64,000 nucleotides of DNA from JBGAQP01 sp044220635 (GTDB lineage Bacteria > Pseudomonadota > Gammaproteobacteria > Burkholderiales > Usitatibacteraceae). The translations under genes were made by a program, and so were the position numbers. Each line of letters starts with the position of its first letter. Position 1 is the stretch's first letter. The DNA is taken from contig JBGAQP010000011.1 of the NCBI GenBank assembly GCA_044220635.1, forward strand, positions 54,231-118,230, in the 5' to 3' direction. Positions 22,037-30,152 of this stretch are shown piece by piece. Below the pieces are notes generated by a model, which was not told the origin of the DNA, searched no databases, and was given only the letters and a program-made list of their open reading frames with translations.

Positions 22037-22453
22037 ATGCACCGCCCCTTGATCTGGCCGAGCGTCGTCGGGGCCCTGGCGTGGCTGATCGTCTGCGTCT
22101 CCGGAGGCTTCGTGGTGCTTGCACGGCTCGGCGAATACGGTTCCGTCGTCCAACTCTTGATCGGCGCGGTCATGGGGTTCCTCGGAGCGCTCACTCATGT
22201 TCTCCTGTCTCTTTCCGATCGCTTTCGCCGTCTTGGCTTCCTGCGCCGCGGCCTTCTGAACTGGCTTTTCGCGTATCTGCCGCTCGTCGCCATTGGAGCG
22301 CTGTTCACGAACTACGAGATCGCGCGGGCCAGCCCCGACTTCTGGCCGGAGGTGGCAAGGCTCCTGCTCCTCTATACGGGAATGCCAATGTTGTGCGTGG
22401 CACTGCTGGTCGCCTTGATCACGAGCACGAGGGGCGGCCCAAGAGAGGACTGA
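22037..22453 (+). CDS. Integral membrane protein, unknown function
   Basis: 138 residues with four predicted spans (8-28, 35-58, 75-95 and 110-130) and basic loops (DRFRRLGFLRR). Start ATG 22037, 33 bases after an attC-like sequence. No family recognised. Confidence 0.6.
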   Translation: MHRPLIWPSVVGALAWLIVCVSGGFVVLARLGEYGSVVQLLIGAVMGFLGALTHVLLSLSDRFRRLGFLRRGLLNWLFAYLPLVAIGALFTNYEIARASPDFWPEVARLLLLYTGMPMLCVALLVALITSTRGGPRED

Positions 22454-22605
22454 TTTCGAGGCCAACCCGACCGCTCCCAGGCTGCGCAAGCAAACTCTCC
22501 TTGCGCTTCGCGCACTGGCAGCCGGTCACACCAAATGTTTGGCGCCAAGGAACCATTGGCAGGAATTCGAAGAAGACGCGGGATCCATTCAAAGGACCAT
22601 CAGCC

Positions 22606-23157
22606 ATGAGCATGACGAAGACGCAGGTTGAATCGCTGCTCGCCACGGTGAAGGCCCGCTTCGAGAAGAACATGAACCGGCACAAGGGGATCGAGTGGCC
22701 GGGCGTTCAATCGAGGCTTCGGTCCAGCCCGGAGAAGCTGCGTTCGCTCCACGAAATGGAGCGCACGGGTGGTGAGCCTGACGTGATCGGCCAGGACAGG
22801 AAGACGGGCGAGTTCATTTTCTGCGACTGTTCCGAAGAGAGTCCCTCCGGGCGCAGGAGCCTCTGTTACGACCGGGAAGGGCTGGAGTCCAGAAAGGAAC
22901 ACAGGCCGGAAGGCTGTGCAACGGACATGGCGGCTGCAATGGGCATCGACCTGCTGACCGAGGCGGAGTATCGCGATCTGCAGGCGCTCGGATGCTTCGA
23001 TGCCAGGACGTCAAGTTGGGTGAAAACGCCCCCTGGAATCAGAAAGCTCGGCGGAGCCCTCTTCTGCGATCGTCGGTATGGCGCCGTGTTCGTGTATCAC
23101 AATGGCGCGCAGGCCTACTATGCCGCCAGAGGCGTTCGCGGCTCGTTGCGGGTCTAG
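22606..23157 (+). CDS. DUF4256 family protein
   Basis: 183 residues. NMNRHKGIEWPGVQ, LRSLHEMERTGGEPDVIG, FIFCDCSEESPSGRRSLCYD and AAAMGIDLLTEAEYRDLQ fit DUF4256 proteins, which are about this length and have no known function. AAAGGA lies 9 bases before the ATG. Confidence 0.85.
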   Translation: MSMTKTQVESLLATVKARFEKNMNRHKGIEWPGVQSRLRSSPEKLRSLHEMERTGGEPDVIGQDRKTGEFIFCDCSEESPSGRRSLCYDREGLESRKEHRPEGCATDMAAAMGIDLLTEAEYRDLQALGCFDARTSSWVKTPPGIRKLGGALFCDRRYGAVFVYHNGAQAYYAARGVRGSLRV

Positions 23158-23207
23158 CAGGTCGTGTTCACGACCACCCATTCACCGCAAGCCGCCGCCC
23201 TTTCCTG

Positions 23208-23271
23208 TCGAGGAACTGGCGAAGCAAGAGGGCCTCGATGTCTTCGCGCGTATCGATCACGCGGCCGGCGC
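23208..23271 (+). pseudogene. Fragment of a DUF302 gene
   Basis: Bases 23211-23270 match 21601-21660 of the intact DUF302 gene with 5 mismatches, and still encode EELAKQEGLDVFARIDHAAG. Neither end of the gene is present, and the fragment abuts the convergent VOC gene. A relic of a second, diverged copy. Confidence 0.8.
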
Positions 23272-23272
23272 G

Positions 23273-23659
23273 CTACGGCTGCGGGAGGTCCTCGTGCAAG
23301 CAGAGATAGTTTCCCTCCGGGTCCTTGAACCACGCGGCCTTCTCCGCCCCGAGCACGCAGACATGGTCGACGGTCTTCAGCCCCGGGAAGTCGTAGTCCT
23401 CGAACACCACGCCCGCGCGCTTCAGCTCCGCGATGCTGGCCGCGATGTCGGCCACCTGGAAGCTGATCGCCGTATGGTCGGCCTTGGTCCCTTCCGGCTT
23501 CGGGAACAGCGCAAGCGTGCTGCCGCCGACCACGTAGACGAACTTCCCGTCGGGCCGAAAGCCGCCGGGTTTCAGCCCCAGGCGACCTTCGTAGAAGGCG
23601 CGCGCACGGGCCATGTCCTTGACGGGCAGCATTGTCGTGACGGTGCAATCGGTCAGCAT
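23273..23659 (-). CDS. VOC family protein
   Basis: 128 residues from ATG 23659 with AAAGGA upstream. TTMLPVKDMARARAFYEGRLGL opens the first half; TAISFQVADIAASIAELKRAG and the EKAAWFKDPEGNYLCLHE end give the second. A single-gene unit opposite to its neighbours. Confidence 0.87.
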   Translation of the reverse strand: MLTDCTVTTMLPVKDMARARAFYEGRLGLKPGGFRPDGKFVYVVGGSTLALFPKPEGTKADHTAISFQVADIAASIAELKRAGVVFEDYDFPGLKTVDHVCVLGAEKAAWFKDPEGNYLCLHEDLPQP

Positions 23660-23769
23660 CGGAAGTCCTTTCGTTCGAACGGGTCCTTGACGTTTCGCCT
23701 GGTGAGCACCGGGGCGTCCGGCTGGGGACACAGCTTAAGCTTCCGCCTGCCCCGGCACCAGCCCGGGCA

Positions 23770-23808
23770 TGGCGGTCGGTAGCCAGGCGCCCAACCCGGT
23801 CGTTGGCC
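23770..23808 (+). repeat. Right half of a degenerate attC
   Basis: AGCCAGGCGCCCAACCCGGTCGTTGGCC resembles the right arm and R' core (GTTGGCC, 23802-23808) of the array attC sites. No left half is present. Confidence 0.5.
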
Positions 23809-23826
23809 TTTCCAACAGGAGACCCG

Positions 23827-24135
23827 ATGCTCGAACTCAGACCCACCTGCGAGCACTGCAACAAGCCGCTGCCGCCCGATTCGCCCGAGGCGCGCATCTG
23901 CTCCTATGAGTGCACGTTCTGTGCGACTTGCGTCGACACCTTCCTGGGAAACGTCTGCCCGAACTGCGGCGGCGGCTTCGTGCCCCGGCCGGTCAGGCCG
24001 TCGAGGAACTGGAAAGGCGACAACTACCTCGGCAAGGACCCGGCGAGTACGAAGGTCAAGCACAGGCCGGTCGACCCGGAAGCCCACGCCCGGTTCGCGG
24101 CCGCCATCCGGTCGATACCGCCGGAAGAGCGGTAA
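23827..24135 (+). CDS. DUF1272 zinc-ribbon-like protein
   Basis: 102 residues. MLELRPTCEHCNKPLPPDS, CSYECTFCATCV and CPNCGGGFVPRP supply four CxxC-type pairs typical of DUF1272. An AGGAGA site lies 6 bases before the ATG, 19 bases after an attC remnant. Probably a small zinc-binding protein of unknown role. Confidence 0.87.
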   Translation: MLELRPTCEHCNKPLPPDSPEARICSYECTFCATCVDTFLGNVCPNCGGGFVPRPVRPSRNWKGDNYLGKDPASTKVKHRPVDPEAHARFAAAIRSIPPEER

Positions 24136-24248
24136 TCGAAGGCGACGAGAACGGCTGGCAACGCCATGCACGGAAGCGCACGGTCGCCGAGCGCCCGGTG
24201 CCCACGGACCCGAAGCAAACGAACCATGGCACGGGGGAGGGGAAACGC

Positions 24249-24806
24249 GTGGCACTCGTGGTTCTCCTGAGAGGGGTCAACGTCGGCGGCCACAGGACCT
24301 TCCGGCCCGCGAGGCTCGCCGAGGAGCTGGAGCACCTCGATGCCGTCAACATCGGGGCGGCCGGCACGTTCGTGATCCGGCAACCGCTCTCCCGGGCGAA
24401 GCTCCGCGCCGAGCTCGCGCGCAGGCTTCCCTTCGATACGGAGATCATGATCTGCCGGGGCCGCGAGATCGCCGAACTGACCTCCGGGGATCGTTTCGCG
24501 GGCGAGCCCTTGCAGTCCGACGTCGTCCGCTTCGTGAGCGTCCTGTCCCGGCGCCCCCGCTCGGCTCCATCGACGCCCATCCGCATTCCATCCACCGGCG
24601 AGTGGCAGCTGAAGATCCTCGCGAGGGAAGGCCGGTTCGCCTTCGGCGTGTACCGGCGCCACATGAAGGTCATCGGCCACCTCGGCACGCTCGATCGGCT
24701 CTTCGGCGTCCCCGTCACGACGCGCAACTGGAATACCATCACCGCCATCGCCAAGGTGCTGGGCAAGGGCGGGCCACCGCCCACGATCATCGGGGGCCGC
24801 AGGTGA
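24249..24806 (+). CDS. DUF1697 family protein
   Basis: 185 residues from GTG 24249 with a GGGGGAGGGG site. The opening VVLLRGVNVGGHRTF and the GAAGTFVIR, FVSVLSRRP and TTRNWNTITAIAKVL blocks are the DUF1697 signature. Function not established. Bases 24807-24939 hold nothing recognisable. Confidence 0.87.
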   Translation: MALVVLLRGVNVGGHRTFRPARLAEELEHLDAVNIGAAGTFVIRQPLSRAKLRAELARRLPFDTEIMICRGREIAELTSGDRFAGEPLQSDVVRFVSVLSRRPRSAPSTPIRIPSTGEWQLKILAREGRFAFGVYRRHMKVIGHLGTLDRLFGVPVTTRNWNTITAIAKVLGKGGPPPTIIGGRR

Positions 24807-24939
24807 GGGACCACGGTCCTCTCCCACGAGCGAGTCTCCCGACCCCCCCTCGCATGCGTGGGCGGCAGCTCGGGGTTTCGCCTTCGATCAACCAGGGGTG
24901 CGATAGGGTCGTGCCTCCGTGATGGGGGGCGAGCCCGCC

Positions 24940-25689
24940 CTAGGCCGCGGCGGCAACCGTCGCCGGGCTCGCGAGCGAGCGGGCGAGGGCGCGCAGGAGC
25001 GAGGCGCCGTCGCCGCGCCAGGCGCTGCCGTGCATGCAGGCGAGGACCCGGGGCTGCTCCTGCGCGAGGCGCTCGAGGGTCGCGCCGGTTCGCGGCGTGT
25101 GCGCGTAGTAATCCATCGACCGGCGGAAGGCCTCGCTCGGGCCGAGGATGTCGCCCTCGGCGATCGGCACGGCGCCGGAGCCGCCCTGGGTGAAGAGATC
25201 GCCGCAAAGGAGCGTGCGGGTCTCGAGCTCCATCATGAAGCCGTTCTCCCACGCGTGCGGCACGTGCGGCGCGTCGAGCCACTTGAACGCGTGGCGGCCG
25301 GTGCGCAGCACCTCGCCGTCGGCCAGGGCCCGCGGCGGACGGGCGGCCGCATCCTCGACGGACACCATCGCGGCCACCTGGCTGCAGACGGCGACGGCAG
25401 CGGGCGCGGCGGCGAGGAGGTCGTTCAGCGCGCCGCACTCGTCGGCCTCGAAGTGCGAGAAGGCGAGGTAGCGCAGCCGCTCGAGCGGCAGCACCTTGCC
25501 GATCGCCCCGGCCGTGAGCGGGAACAGGCGCCGCGGCCCGGTGTGGAAGAGCAGCGGCTCTTCGTCGGCGACGAGGTACCGGTTGAAGTTGAACGCGCTG
25601 CCGTCGGGGAGCGGGACCGGCGTGTTGATGCGGTAGATGCCCGGGGCGATCTCGTGGAGGTTGGTGCCGCTCGAGGGGTCGGTGATCAT
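24940..25689 (-). CDS. MBL-fold protein, flavodiiron (ODP)-like
   Basis: 249 residues. The metal motif is FSHFEADECG (HxExD instead of the HxHxDH of hydrolases), followed by a His in DAPHVPHAW and Asp in TLLCGDLF. This is the di-iron oxygen-binding (ODP) variant found in flavodiiron proteins, but no flavodoxin domain is attached. It is divergent from an ECF sigma gene across a 100-base interval with a perfect dyad, suggesting joint regulation. Confidence 0.82.
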   Translation of the reverse strand: MITDPSSGTNLHEIAPGIYRINTPVPLPDGSAFNFNRYLVADEEPLLFHTGPRRLFPLTAGAIGKVLPLERLRYLAFSHFEADECGALNDLLAAAPAAVAVCSQVAAMVSVEDAAARPPRALADGEVLRTGRHAFKWLDAPHVPHAWENGFMMELETRTLLCGDLFTQGGSGAVPIAEGDILGPSEAFRRSMDYYAHTPRTGATLERLAQEQPRVLACMHGSAWRGDGASLLRALARSLASPATVAAAA

Positions 25690-25728
25690 GGACGTCTCCT
25701 GGTCGTGAAACGGGTGGGTGGTGCCGAG

Positions 25729-25761
25729 GATGTGTAACGAGGCGCCGGGCCGTTACACATC
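25729..25761. promoter_or_regulatory. Divergent regulatory dyad (sigma / MBL-fold)
   Basis: GATGTGTAACG (25729-25739) and CGTTACACATC (25751-25761) form a perfect 11-bp inverted repeat with an 11-base spacer. It could be a dimeric-repressor site, or two opposed TGTAAC-type ECF -35 elements serving both divergent genes. Confidence 0.55.
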
Positions 25762-25789
25762 CCCGGGAAAGGATTGCTATGCTCGGCCC

Positions 25790-26368
25790 GTGCCCCAGGA
25801 TGCCCACCCCGCCGCTCTCGACGACGGCGCGCTCGCCCGCCGCATCGCGGGGGCCGGGCGAGCCCCCGATTCGGCCGCCGAAACCGAGCTCTACCGGCGC
25901 CTCGCGCCGCGCGTTCGCCTCTACGGCCTGCGCCACCTGCGCGACCGGCACGCGGCGGCGGACCTCGTGCAGCAGGTGCTGCTCACGACGCTCGAGAGCC
26001 TGCGCGCCGGGAAGGTGCGCGAGCCGGAGAGAATCGCCTCCTTCGTGCTCGGCACCTGCCGCATGACGGTTCTCGAGCTGCGGCGCGGGACGCGGCGGCG
26101 CGAGGCGCTGCTCGAAACCTGGGGCGAGGCGGCCGAGGCGTTCGAGGCGCCGGAGCCGCTCGCCCTCGACCCGGGCCGCCTCGCCGGATGCCTGGAGGCC
26201 CTCTCCGAGCGCGAGCGCACGGTGGTCGTGCTCAGCTTCTTCGCCGACAAGCCGGCGGACGAGGTGGGCGCGCAGCTCGCGATCAGCGGCGGGAACGTGC
26301 GCGTCATCCGCCACCGGGCGATCGCCCGCCTGCGCGAGTGCCTGGGCACGGGGGAGGGCGACCGATGA
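25790..26368 (+). CDS. ECF-type RNA polymerase sigma factor
   Basis: 192 residues from GTG 25790. Region 2 is LYRRLAPRVRLYGLRHLRDRHAAADLVQQVLLTTLE and region 4 is LEALSERERTVVVLSFFADKPADEVGAQLAISGGNVRVIRHRAIARLRE (given here as landmarks at about residues 40-75 and 130-178). It overlaps the next gene, a zinc-finger anti-sigma, by ATGA. An internal codon-usage check shows no break. Confidence 0.9.
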   Translation: MPQDAHPAALDDGALARRIAGAGRAPDSAAETELYRRLAPRVRLYGLRHLRDRHAAADLVQQVLLTTLESLRAGKVREPERIASFVLGTCRMTVLELRRGTRRREALLETWGEAAEAFEAPEPLALDPGRLAGCLEALSERERTVVVLSFFADKPADEVGAQLAISGGNVRVIRHRAIARLRECLGTGEGDR

Positions 26369-26922
26369 GTTGCGCGAACCCGATCGGCTTCGAGACGCTC
26401 GTCGCCTACTGGCTGGGCGAGGAGCCGGAGGAGCGCGAGGCGATGCTCGAGGAGCACCTCTTCGGCTGCGCGCACTGCACGAAGCGGCTCGAGCAGCTCT
26501 CCGTCCTGGGCGCGGGCGTGCGCGCGGCGGTGCGCGACGGCAGGGTGAGCCTGGTGGCTTCCGGGCCGTTCGTCCAGGCGATGGAGCGGGCGGGACTGCG
26601 CCTGCGCGAATACCGGGTCGATCCCGGCGGCAGCGTGAACTGCACTGTTCGAGCGGACGACGACTCCGTCATCTCGCGCCTGCGCGCGCCGCTGGAGGGC
26701 GTGAGGCGAGTCGACCTCGTGCGCATCCCGGGTGGCGGCGAGCCGGAAGCGCGCGTCGCCGACGTGCCGTTCGATGCGCGATCGGGCGAGGTGCTCGTGG
26801 TCCATTCCGCGGCGTGGCTGAAGACGATGCCGGCGTTCACGATCCGCATGCGGCTGATCGCGGTGGGCGAGGCGGGAGAGTCGCCGATCGGCGAGTACAC
26901 TTTCCTGCACTCACCCGGGTGA
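26365..26922 (+). CDS. Zinc-finger (ZAS-like) anti-sigma factor, cytoplasmic
   Basis: 185 residues. The N-terminal LEEHLFGCAHCTKRLEQL carries the H-x3-C-x2-C zinc anti-sigma motif. No membrane span follows; the C-terminal part is a beta-rich domain (SVNCTVRADDD, ARSGEVLVVHSAAW), possibly a sensor. Translationally coupled to the sigma gene. Confidence 0.83.
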   Translation: MSCANPIGFETLVAYWLGEEPEEREAMLEEHLFGCAHCTKRLEQLSVLGAGVRAAVRDGRVSLVASGPFVQAMERAGLRLREYRVDPGGSVNCTVRADDDSVISRLRAPLEGVRRVDLVRIPGGGEPEARVADVPFDARSGEVLVVHSAAWLKTMPAFTIRMRLIAVGEAGESPIGEYTFLHSPG

Positions 26923-26944
26923 GGGAGTTGGAGGAGGTGATCTC

Positions 26945-27487
26945 ATGCGTGCGATGAAACTGGGCAGGGCCTTCACCCTGGTCGAGCCGGGCCCCGTCGT
27001 GCTCGTGACGACCCACGACGGGAAGAGGAACAACGCCATGACCATCTCGTGGACCATGGTGGTGGACTTCACCCCGGTTTTCGCCATCACCACCGGCGAG
27101 TGGAATTACTCCTTCGCGGCGCTGCGAAGGAACAGGGAGTGCGTCATCGCCATTCCCACGGTCGACCTGCTCGACCAGGTCGTCGGGATCGGGACGTGCT
27201 CGGGCGCCGACACCGACAAGTTCGCCAGGTTCGGGCTCACGCCCGTGCGGGGCAAGGTCGTCAAGGCGCCCTTGATCCGGGAATGCCTGGCCAACATCGA
27301 GTGCAAGGTCGTCGACTTCGTCGGCAAGCACAACATCGTCGTGCTGGAGGGCGTGGCCGCGTACCTGGATACCGCACGGAAGGAGAAGCGCACGATTCAC
27401 GCCGTCGGCGACGGGACCTTCATCGTCGACGGGCGCAGGATGGACCGGAGGAAGATGATGGCCTCGAAGATTCCCGGCGGCCTCTAG
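26945..27487 (+). CDS. Flavin reductase-like (FMN-binding split barrel) protein
   Basis: 180 residues. VVLVTTHDGKRNNAMTISWTM, then FAITTGEWNYSFAALRRNRECVIAIP and the GTCSGADTDKFARFGLT segment are typical of the flavin reductase/flavoredoxin family. A GGAGGAGG site lies upstream. Donor and acceptor unknown. Confidence 0.88.
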   Translation: MRAMKLGRAFTLVEPGPVVLVTTHDGKRNNAMTISWTMVVDFTPVFAITTGEWNYSFAALRRNRECVIAIPTVDLLDQVVGIGTCSGADTDKFARFGLTPVRGKVVKAPLIRECLANIECKVVDFVGKHNIVVLEGVAAYLDTARKEKRTIHAVGDGTFIVDGRRMDRRKMMASKIPGGL

Positions 27488-27607
27488 CTCCCGCCGGCCG
27501 CGCGACTGCCGGCCAGGCGTGCCCACGGCGCGGGGCGAGCGGGAACGCGCATTCCATTCTCGTCGTGAATCGACGGGCCCACCGGGTGCCGCCCGGGAGG
27601 CTCGCCG

Positions 27608-28099
27608 TCACGGCGCGTGCACGACGCTGGCGGCCCAGCCGGATGCGTACAGGCCGAGGCCGAAGATCGCGTGCGTGACGAGGCTCTGGAGCCGGGCCGC
27701 GGCAGGCCGCGGCGTGCGGCTGGCGGCGATGCCGGCGCCCATGCCGGGTTGCATCACGAGGAAGGGCGCCGCGACGGTGCCGATCCCGACGATCAGCGCG
27801 GGCGCGATCGTCGGATGGCGCAACCACGCGGAGCCCCAGATGCCGACCAGGATGGCGGCGAACGCGATGCCGACCAGGTAGTGGGCCGCCCACCCGATCA
27901 GGCGCTCGCCGCGCACGGCTGGCGCGGCCGCGATGGCGTCGTGGCGGAATCGCCCCCGCGGCATGTGGGCGAGCCAGCGGCCCACGAGCCCGTAGTCCGG
28001 CGCGGGGATGCCGAGCAGGCGCCTCCGGGCGATCGCCCAGAGGTCCATCGCCACCGTCGCGCCCACCCCGACGAGAAAAGTGCCTGCCAAGTCGTCCAT
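27608..28099 (-). CDS. DUF2938 family membrane protein
   Basis: 163 residues with four or five spans. MDDLAGTFLVGVGATVAMDLW at the start, DYGLVGRWLAHMPRG and GWAAHYLVGIAFA are DUF2938 landmarks. It is divergent from a MerR-type regulator across an operator-like dyad, so it is probably the regulator's target. Confidence 0.83.
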   Translation of the reverse strand: MDDLAGTFLVGVGATVAMDLWAIARRRLLGIPAPDYGLVGRWLAHMPRGRFRHDAIAAAPAVRGERLIGWAAHYLVGIAFAAILVGIWGSAWLRHPTIAPALIVGIGTVAAPFLVMQPGMGAGIAASRTPRPAAARLQSLVTHAIFGLGLYASGWAASVVHAP

Positions 28100-28147
28100 G
28101 TCCGTCTCCCGAGGCTTGCCATCAAGAAGCACAGGCGGCACAGTGCC

Positions 28148-28167
28148 ACTTGAAGTCGACTTGAGGT
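28148..28167. promoter_or_regulatory. MerR-type operator dyad
   Basis: ACTTGAAGTCGACTTGAGGT is a 20-bp imperfect palindrome with the shape of SoxR/MerR boxes. Read leftward, TTGACC (28170-28165) and CACTGT are 19 bases apart, the long spacer MerR regulators act on; it would drive the DUF2938 gene. Confidence 0.5.
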
Positions 28168-28183
28168 CAAGGAGGTGCGGGAG

Positions 28184-28657
28184 ATGGACATTGCCGAGGT
28201 GGCCCAGCGGTCCGGCGTTCCTGCCTCGACGCTGCGCTTCTACGAGGAAAAGGGCCTCATCGCCTCCGTCGGCAGGCGGGGCCTGCGCCGCGTGTTCGGC
28301 CCGGGCGTGCTGGAACGGCTGGCGCTGATCGCGCTGGGGCGAGCGGCCGGCTTCTCGCTCGACGAGATCGCGCGCATGTTCGCGCCGGACGGGCGCCCGA
28401 AGATCGACCGGCGCTCGCTCGCGGCGAAGGCGGAGGAGCTGGACGGGACGATTCGCAGGCTGAGCGCCATGCGCGACGGACTGCGGCACGCCGCCGTCTG
28501 CCCCGCCCGGAGCCACATGGAGTGCGCGACGTTCCGCCGCCTGCTGCGCAGCGCCGCGTCCGGATCCCCTGGCGATGGAGGAAAGAAGGGGTCGCGAGGA
28601 CAACGGCGGTCCGGCCATTCGCTGCGGGGTCGCGGGCCCGGGCGATCCACACCCTGA
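28184..28657 (+). CDS. MerR-family transcriptional regulator
   Basis: 157 residues from ATG 28184 (AAGGAGG 9 bases upstream; GTG 28175 is the alternative). Helix-turn-helix DIAEVAQRSGVPASTLRFYEEKGLI, wing GRRGLRRVFGP, then a dimerisation coiled coil. The C-terminal segment CPARSHMECATFRRLL has two cysteines and a His that could bind a ligand or metal. The last 35 residues are low complexity. Confidence 0.88.
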   Translation: MDIAEVAQRSGVPASTLRFYEEKGLIASVGRRGLRRVFGPGVLERLALIALGRAAGFSLDEIARMFAPDGRPKIDRRSLAAKAEELDGTIRRLSAMRDGLRHAAVCPARSHMECATFRRLLRSAASGSPGDGGKKGSRGQRRSGHSLRGRGPGRSTP

Positions 28658-28750
28658 ACTCGTGCGATCGGATCCGCGCGGACGGTGCCCGGTCCCGGGT
28701 CGAACGCAGCCCGCAAGCGCCTGCGCCCGATCGCCGCGGAACCTCGTCCC

Positions 28751-28972
28751 ATGAGCATCGAGGCGATTCTCGGAGTGATCATCGGGCTCGGCTTCATCGC
28801 GGTCGGCGTGATGCAGGTCGCCGATCCGAAGCGATTCCTCGGCTCGAAGGCCCCCTGGTGGATGACGAGCCGGCGGCTTCGCGATCCCGTCGCCCTGCGC
28901 ATCAATGGAGTCCTCCTGATCGCGATCGGCGCGGTATTGCTCGGCTCGATGATCGTCCTCACGCTCGCATGA
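28751..28972 (+). CDS. Small membrane protein
   Basis: 73 residues with two membrane spans (4-22 and 52-72) separated by a basic loop with PKRFLGSKAPWWMTSRRLR. Start ATG 28751 chosen because the upstream open frame has no ribosome-binding site and no hydrophobic pattern. Function unknown. Confidence 0.6.
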   Translation: MSIEAILGVIIGLGFIAVGVMQVADPKRFLGSKAPWWMTSRRLRDPVALRINGVLLIAIGAVLLGSMIVLTLA

Positions 28973-29146
28973 CGACAAGCGGTGGATCGGAGCGCGGACG
29001 CGAGGTCGCGCCCCGCGCCATGAGCCGATCGTCGCTTCGACTTCCCGGCGGCACCGGGCGTTCCACGGCCTTGAATCGGGGCGCGGCTGGCGAGGGCGGC
29101 GCGATGGTAACCTAGGGCCCGCCATTTCAACCGGAGGAGAAGTGCG

Positions 29147-30112
29147 ATGAATCGTTCGACCCGGGCCGCCGCCCTGGGCGCTCTGGGCGCCGTGCTGGCC
29201 TTTCCCGCGCTCGCCCAGACCGTGAAAGTGACGCCGCTCGGCGGGATCGAGGGCGAATTCTGCCCGCAGGATCGCGCCCTGGTCTTCGAGGACCCCAACG
29301 GCACGCGCATCCTCTACGACCCGGGCCGCACCGTCGCCGGCGCCGCCGATCCGCGGCTCGGCAGGATCGACATCGTCCTCGTGAGCCACATGCACGGCGA
29401 CCACGTGGGCAACGCGCACAACAAGGCGCCGAACTCGGGCAGCTGCGAAAAGCCCGACACGTCGGTCTCGGCGATGCCCAATTCGAGCGCGGTGAACATC
29501 GCGCTCGCCAAGAAGTCGAGGATCGTGACCGGCAGCGAGATGCCGGCCTTCTTCGCGGCCAAGCTCAAGGCGAACGGCGGCGATCCGGCCAATTCGATCC
29601 TCGTGCGCTTCGGCGGAAGCGTGACCGTGGGCGGGGTGCGGATCGCGACGGTGGCGGCGCTGCACAGCAACGGCCTGGATCCCGACTACATCGGCGGCGA
29701 CCTCGGCAAGGCCATGAAGGAGGCGGGCATCGCCGGCGACGTGGGCCTCGCGACCGGCTACGTGCTGCGGTTCAGCAACGGCCTGGTCGCCTACCTTTCG
29801 GGCGACACCGGCATCACCGCGGACCAGGAGCTGGTCGTGCGCAACCACTACCACGCGAAGCTCGCCGTCATGAACATCGGCGACGGCTTCACCACGGGCC
29901 CCGTCGAAGCCGCCTACGTGATCAACGAGCTCGTGAAGCCCGCGTCGGTGATCGCCTCGCACGCGAACGAAGTCGGCACCGTCGGCGGCAAGGTGCGCGC
30001 GGGCAGCAAGACGGAGACCTTCATGAAGGCCGTCAAGGTGCCGGTGCACATCCCGCTCTCCGGCAGGGCCATGGAATTCGACGCGGCCGGAAAATGCACG
30101 GCGGGATGCTGA
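29147..30112 (+). CDS. Periplasmic MBL-fold metallohydrolase
   Basis: 321 residues with a signal peptide ending FPALAQ. The motif VSHMHGDHVGNAH gives HxHxDH (about residue 82-87), and later ALHSNG, YLSGDTG and ASHANE supply the other metal ligands. Related to UlaG-like MBL proteins. GGAGGAGA precedes the ATG. Confidence 0.86.
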   Translation: MNRSTRAAALGALGAVLAFPALAQTVKVTPLGGIEGEFCPQDRALVFEDPNGTRILYDPGRTVAGAADPRLGRIDIVLVSHMHGDHVGNAHNKAPNSGSCEKPDTSVSAMPNSSAVNIALAKKSRIVTGSEMPAFFAAKLKANGGDPANSILVRFGGSVTVGGVRIATVAALHSNGLDPDYIGGDLGKAMKEAGIAGDVGLATGYVLRFSNGLVAYLSGDTGITADQELVVRNHYHAKLAVMNIGDGFTTGPVEAAYVINELVKPASVIASHANEVGTVGGKVRAGSKTETFMKAVKVPVHIPLSGRAMEFDAAGKCTAGC

Positions 30113-30152
30113 CCGGCCGGGCTTGACGGCCCGGGCGGATGGGAGATCGAAG

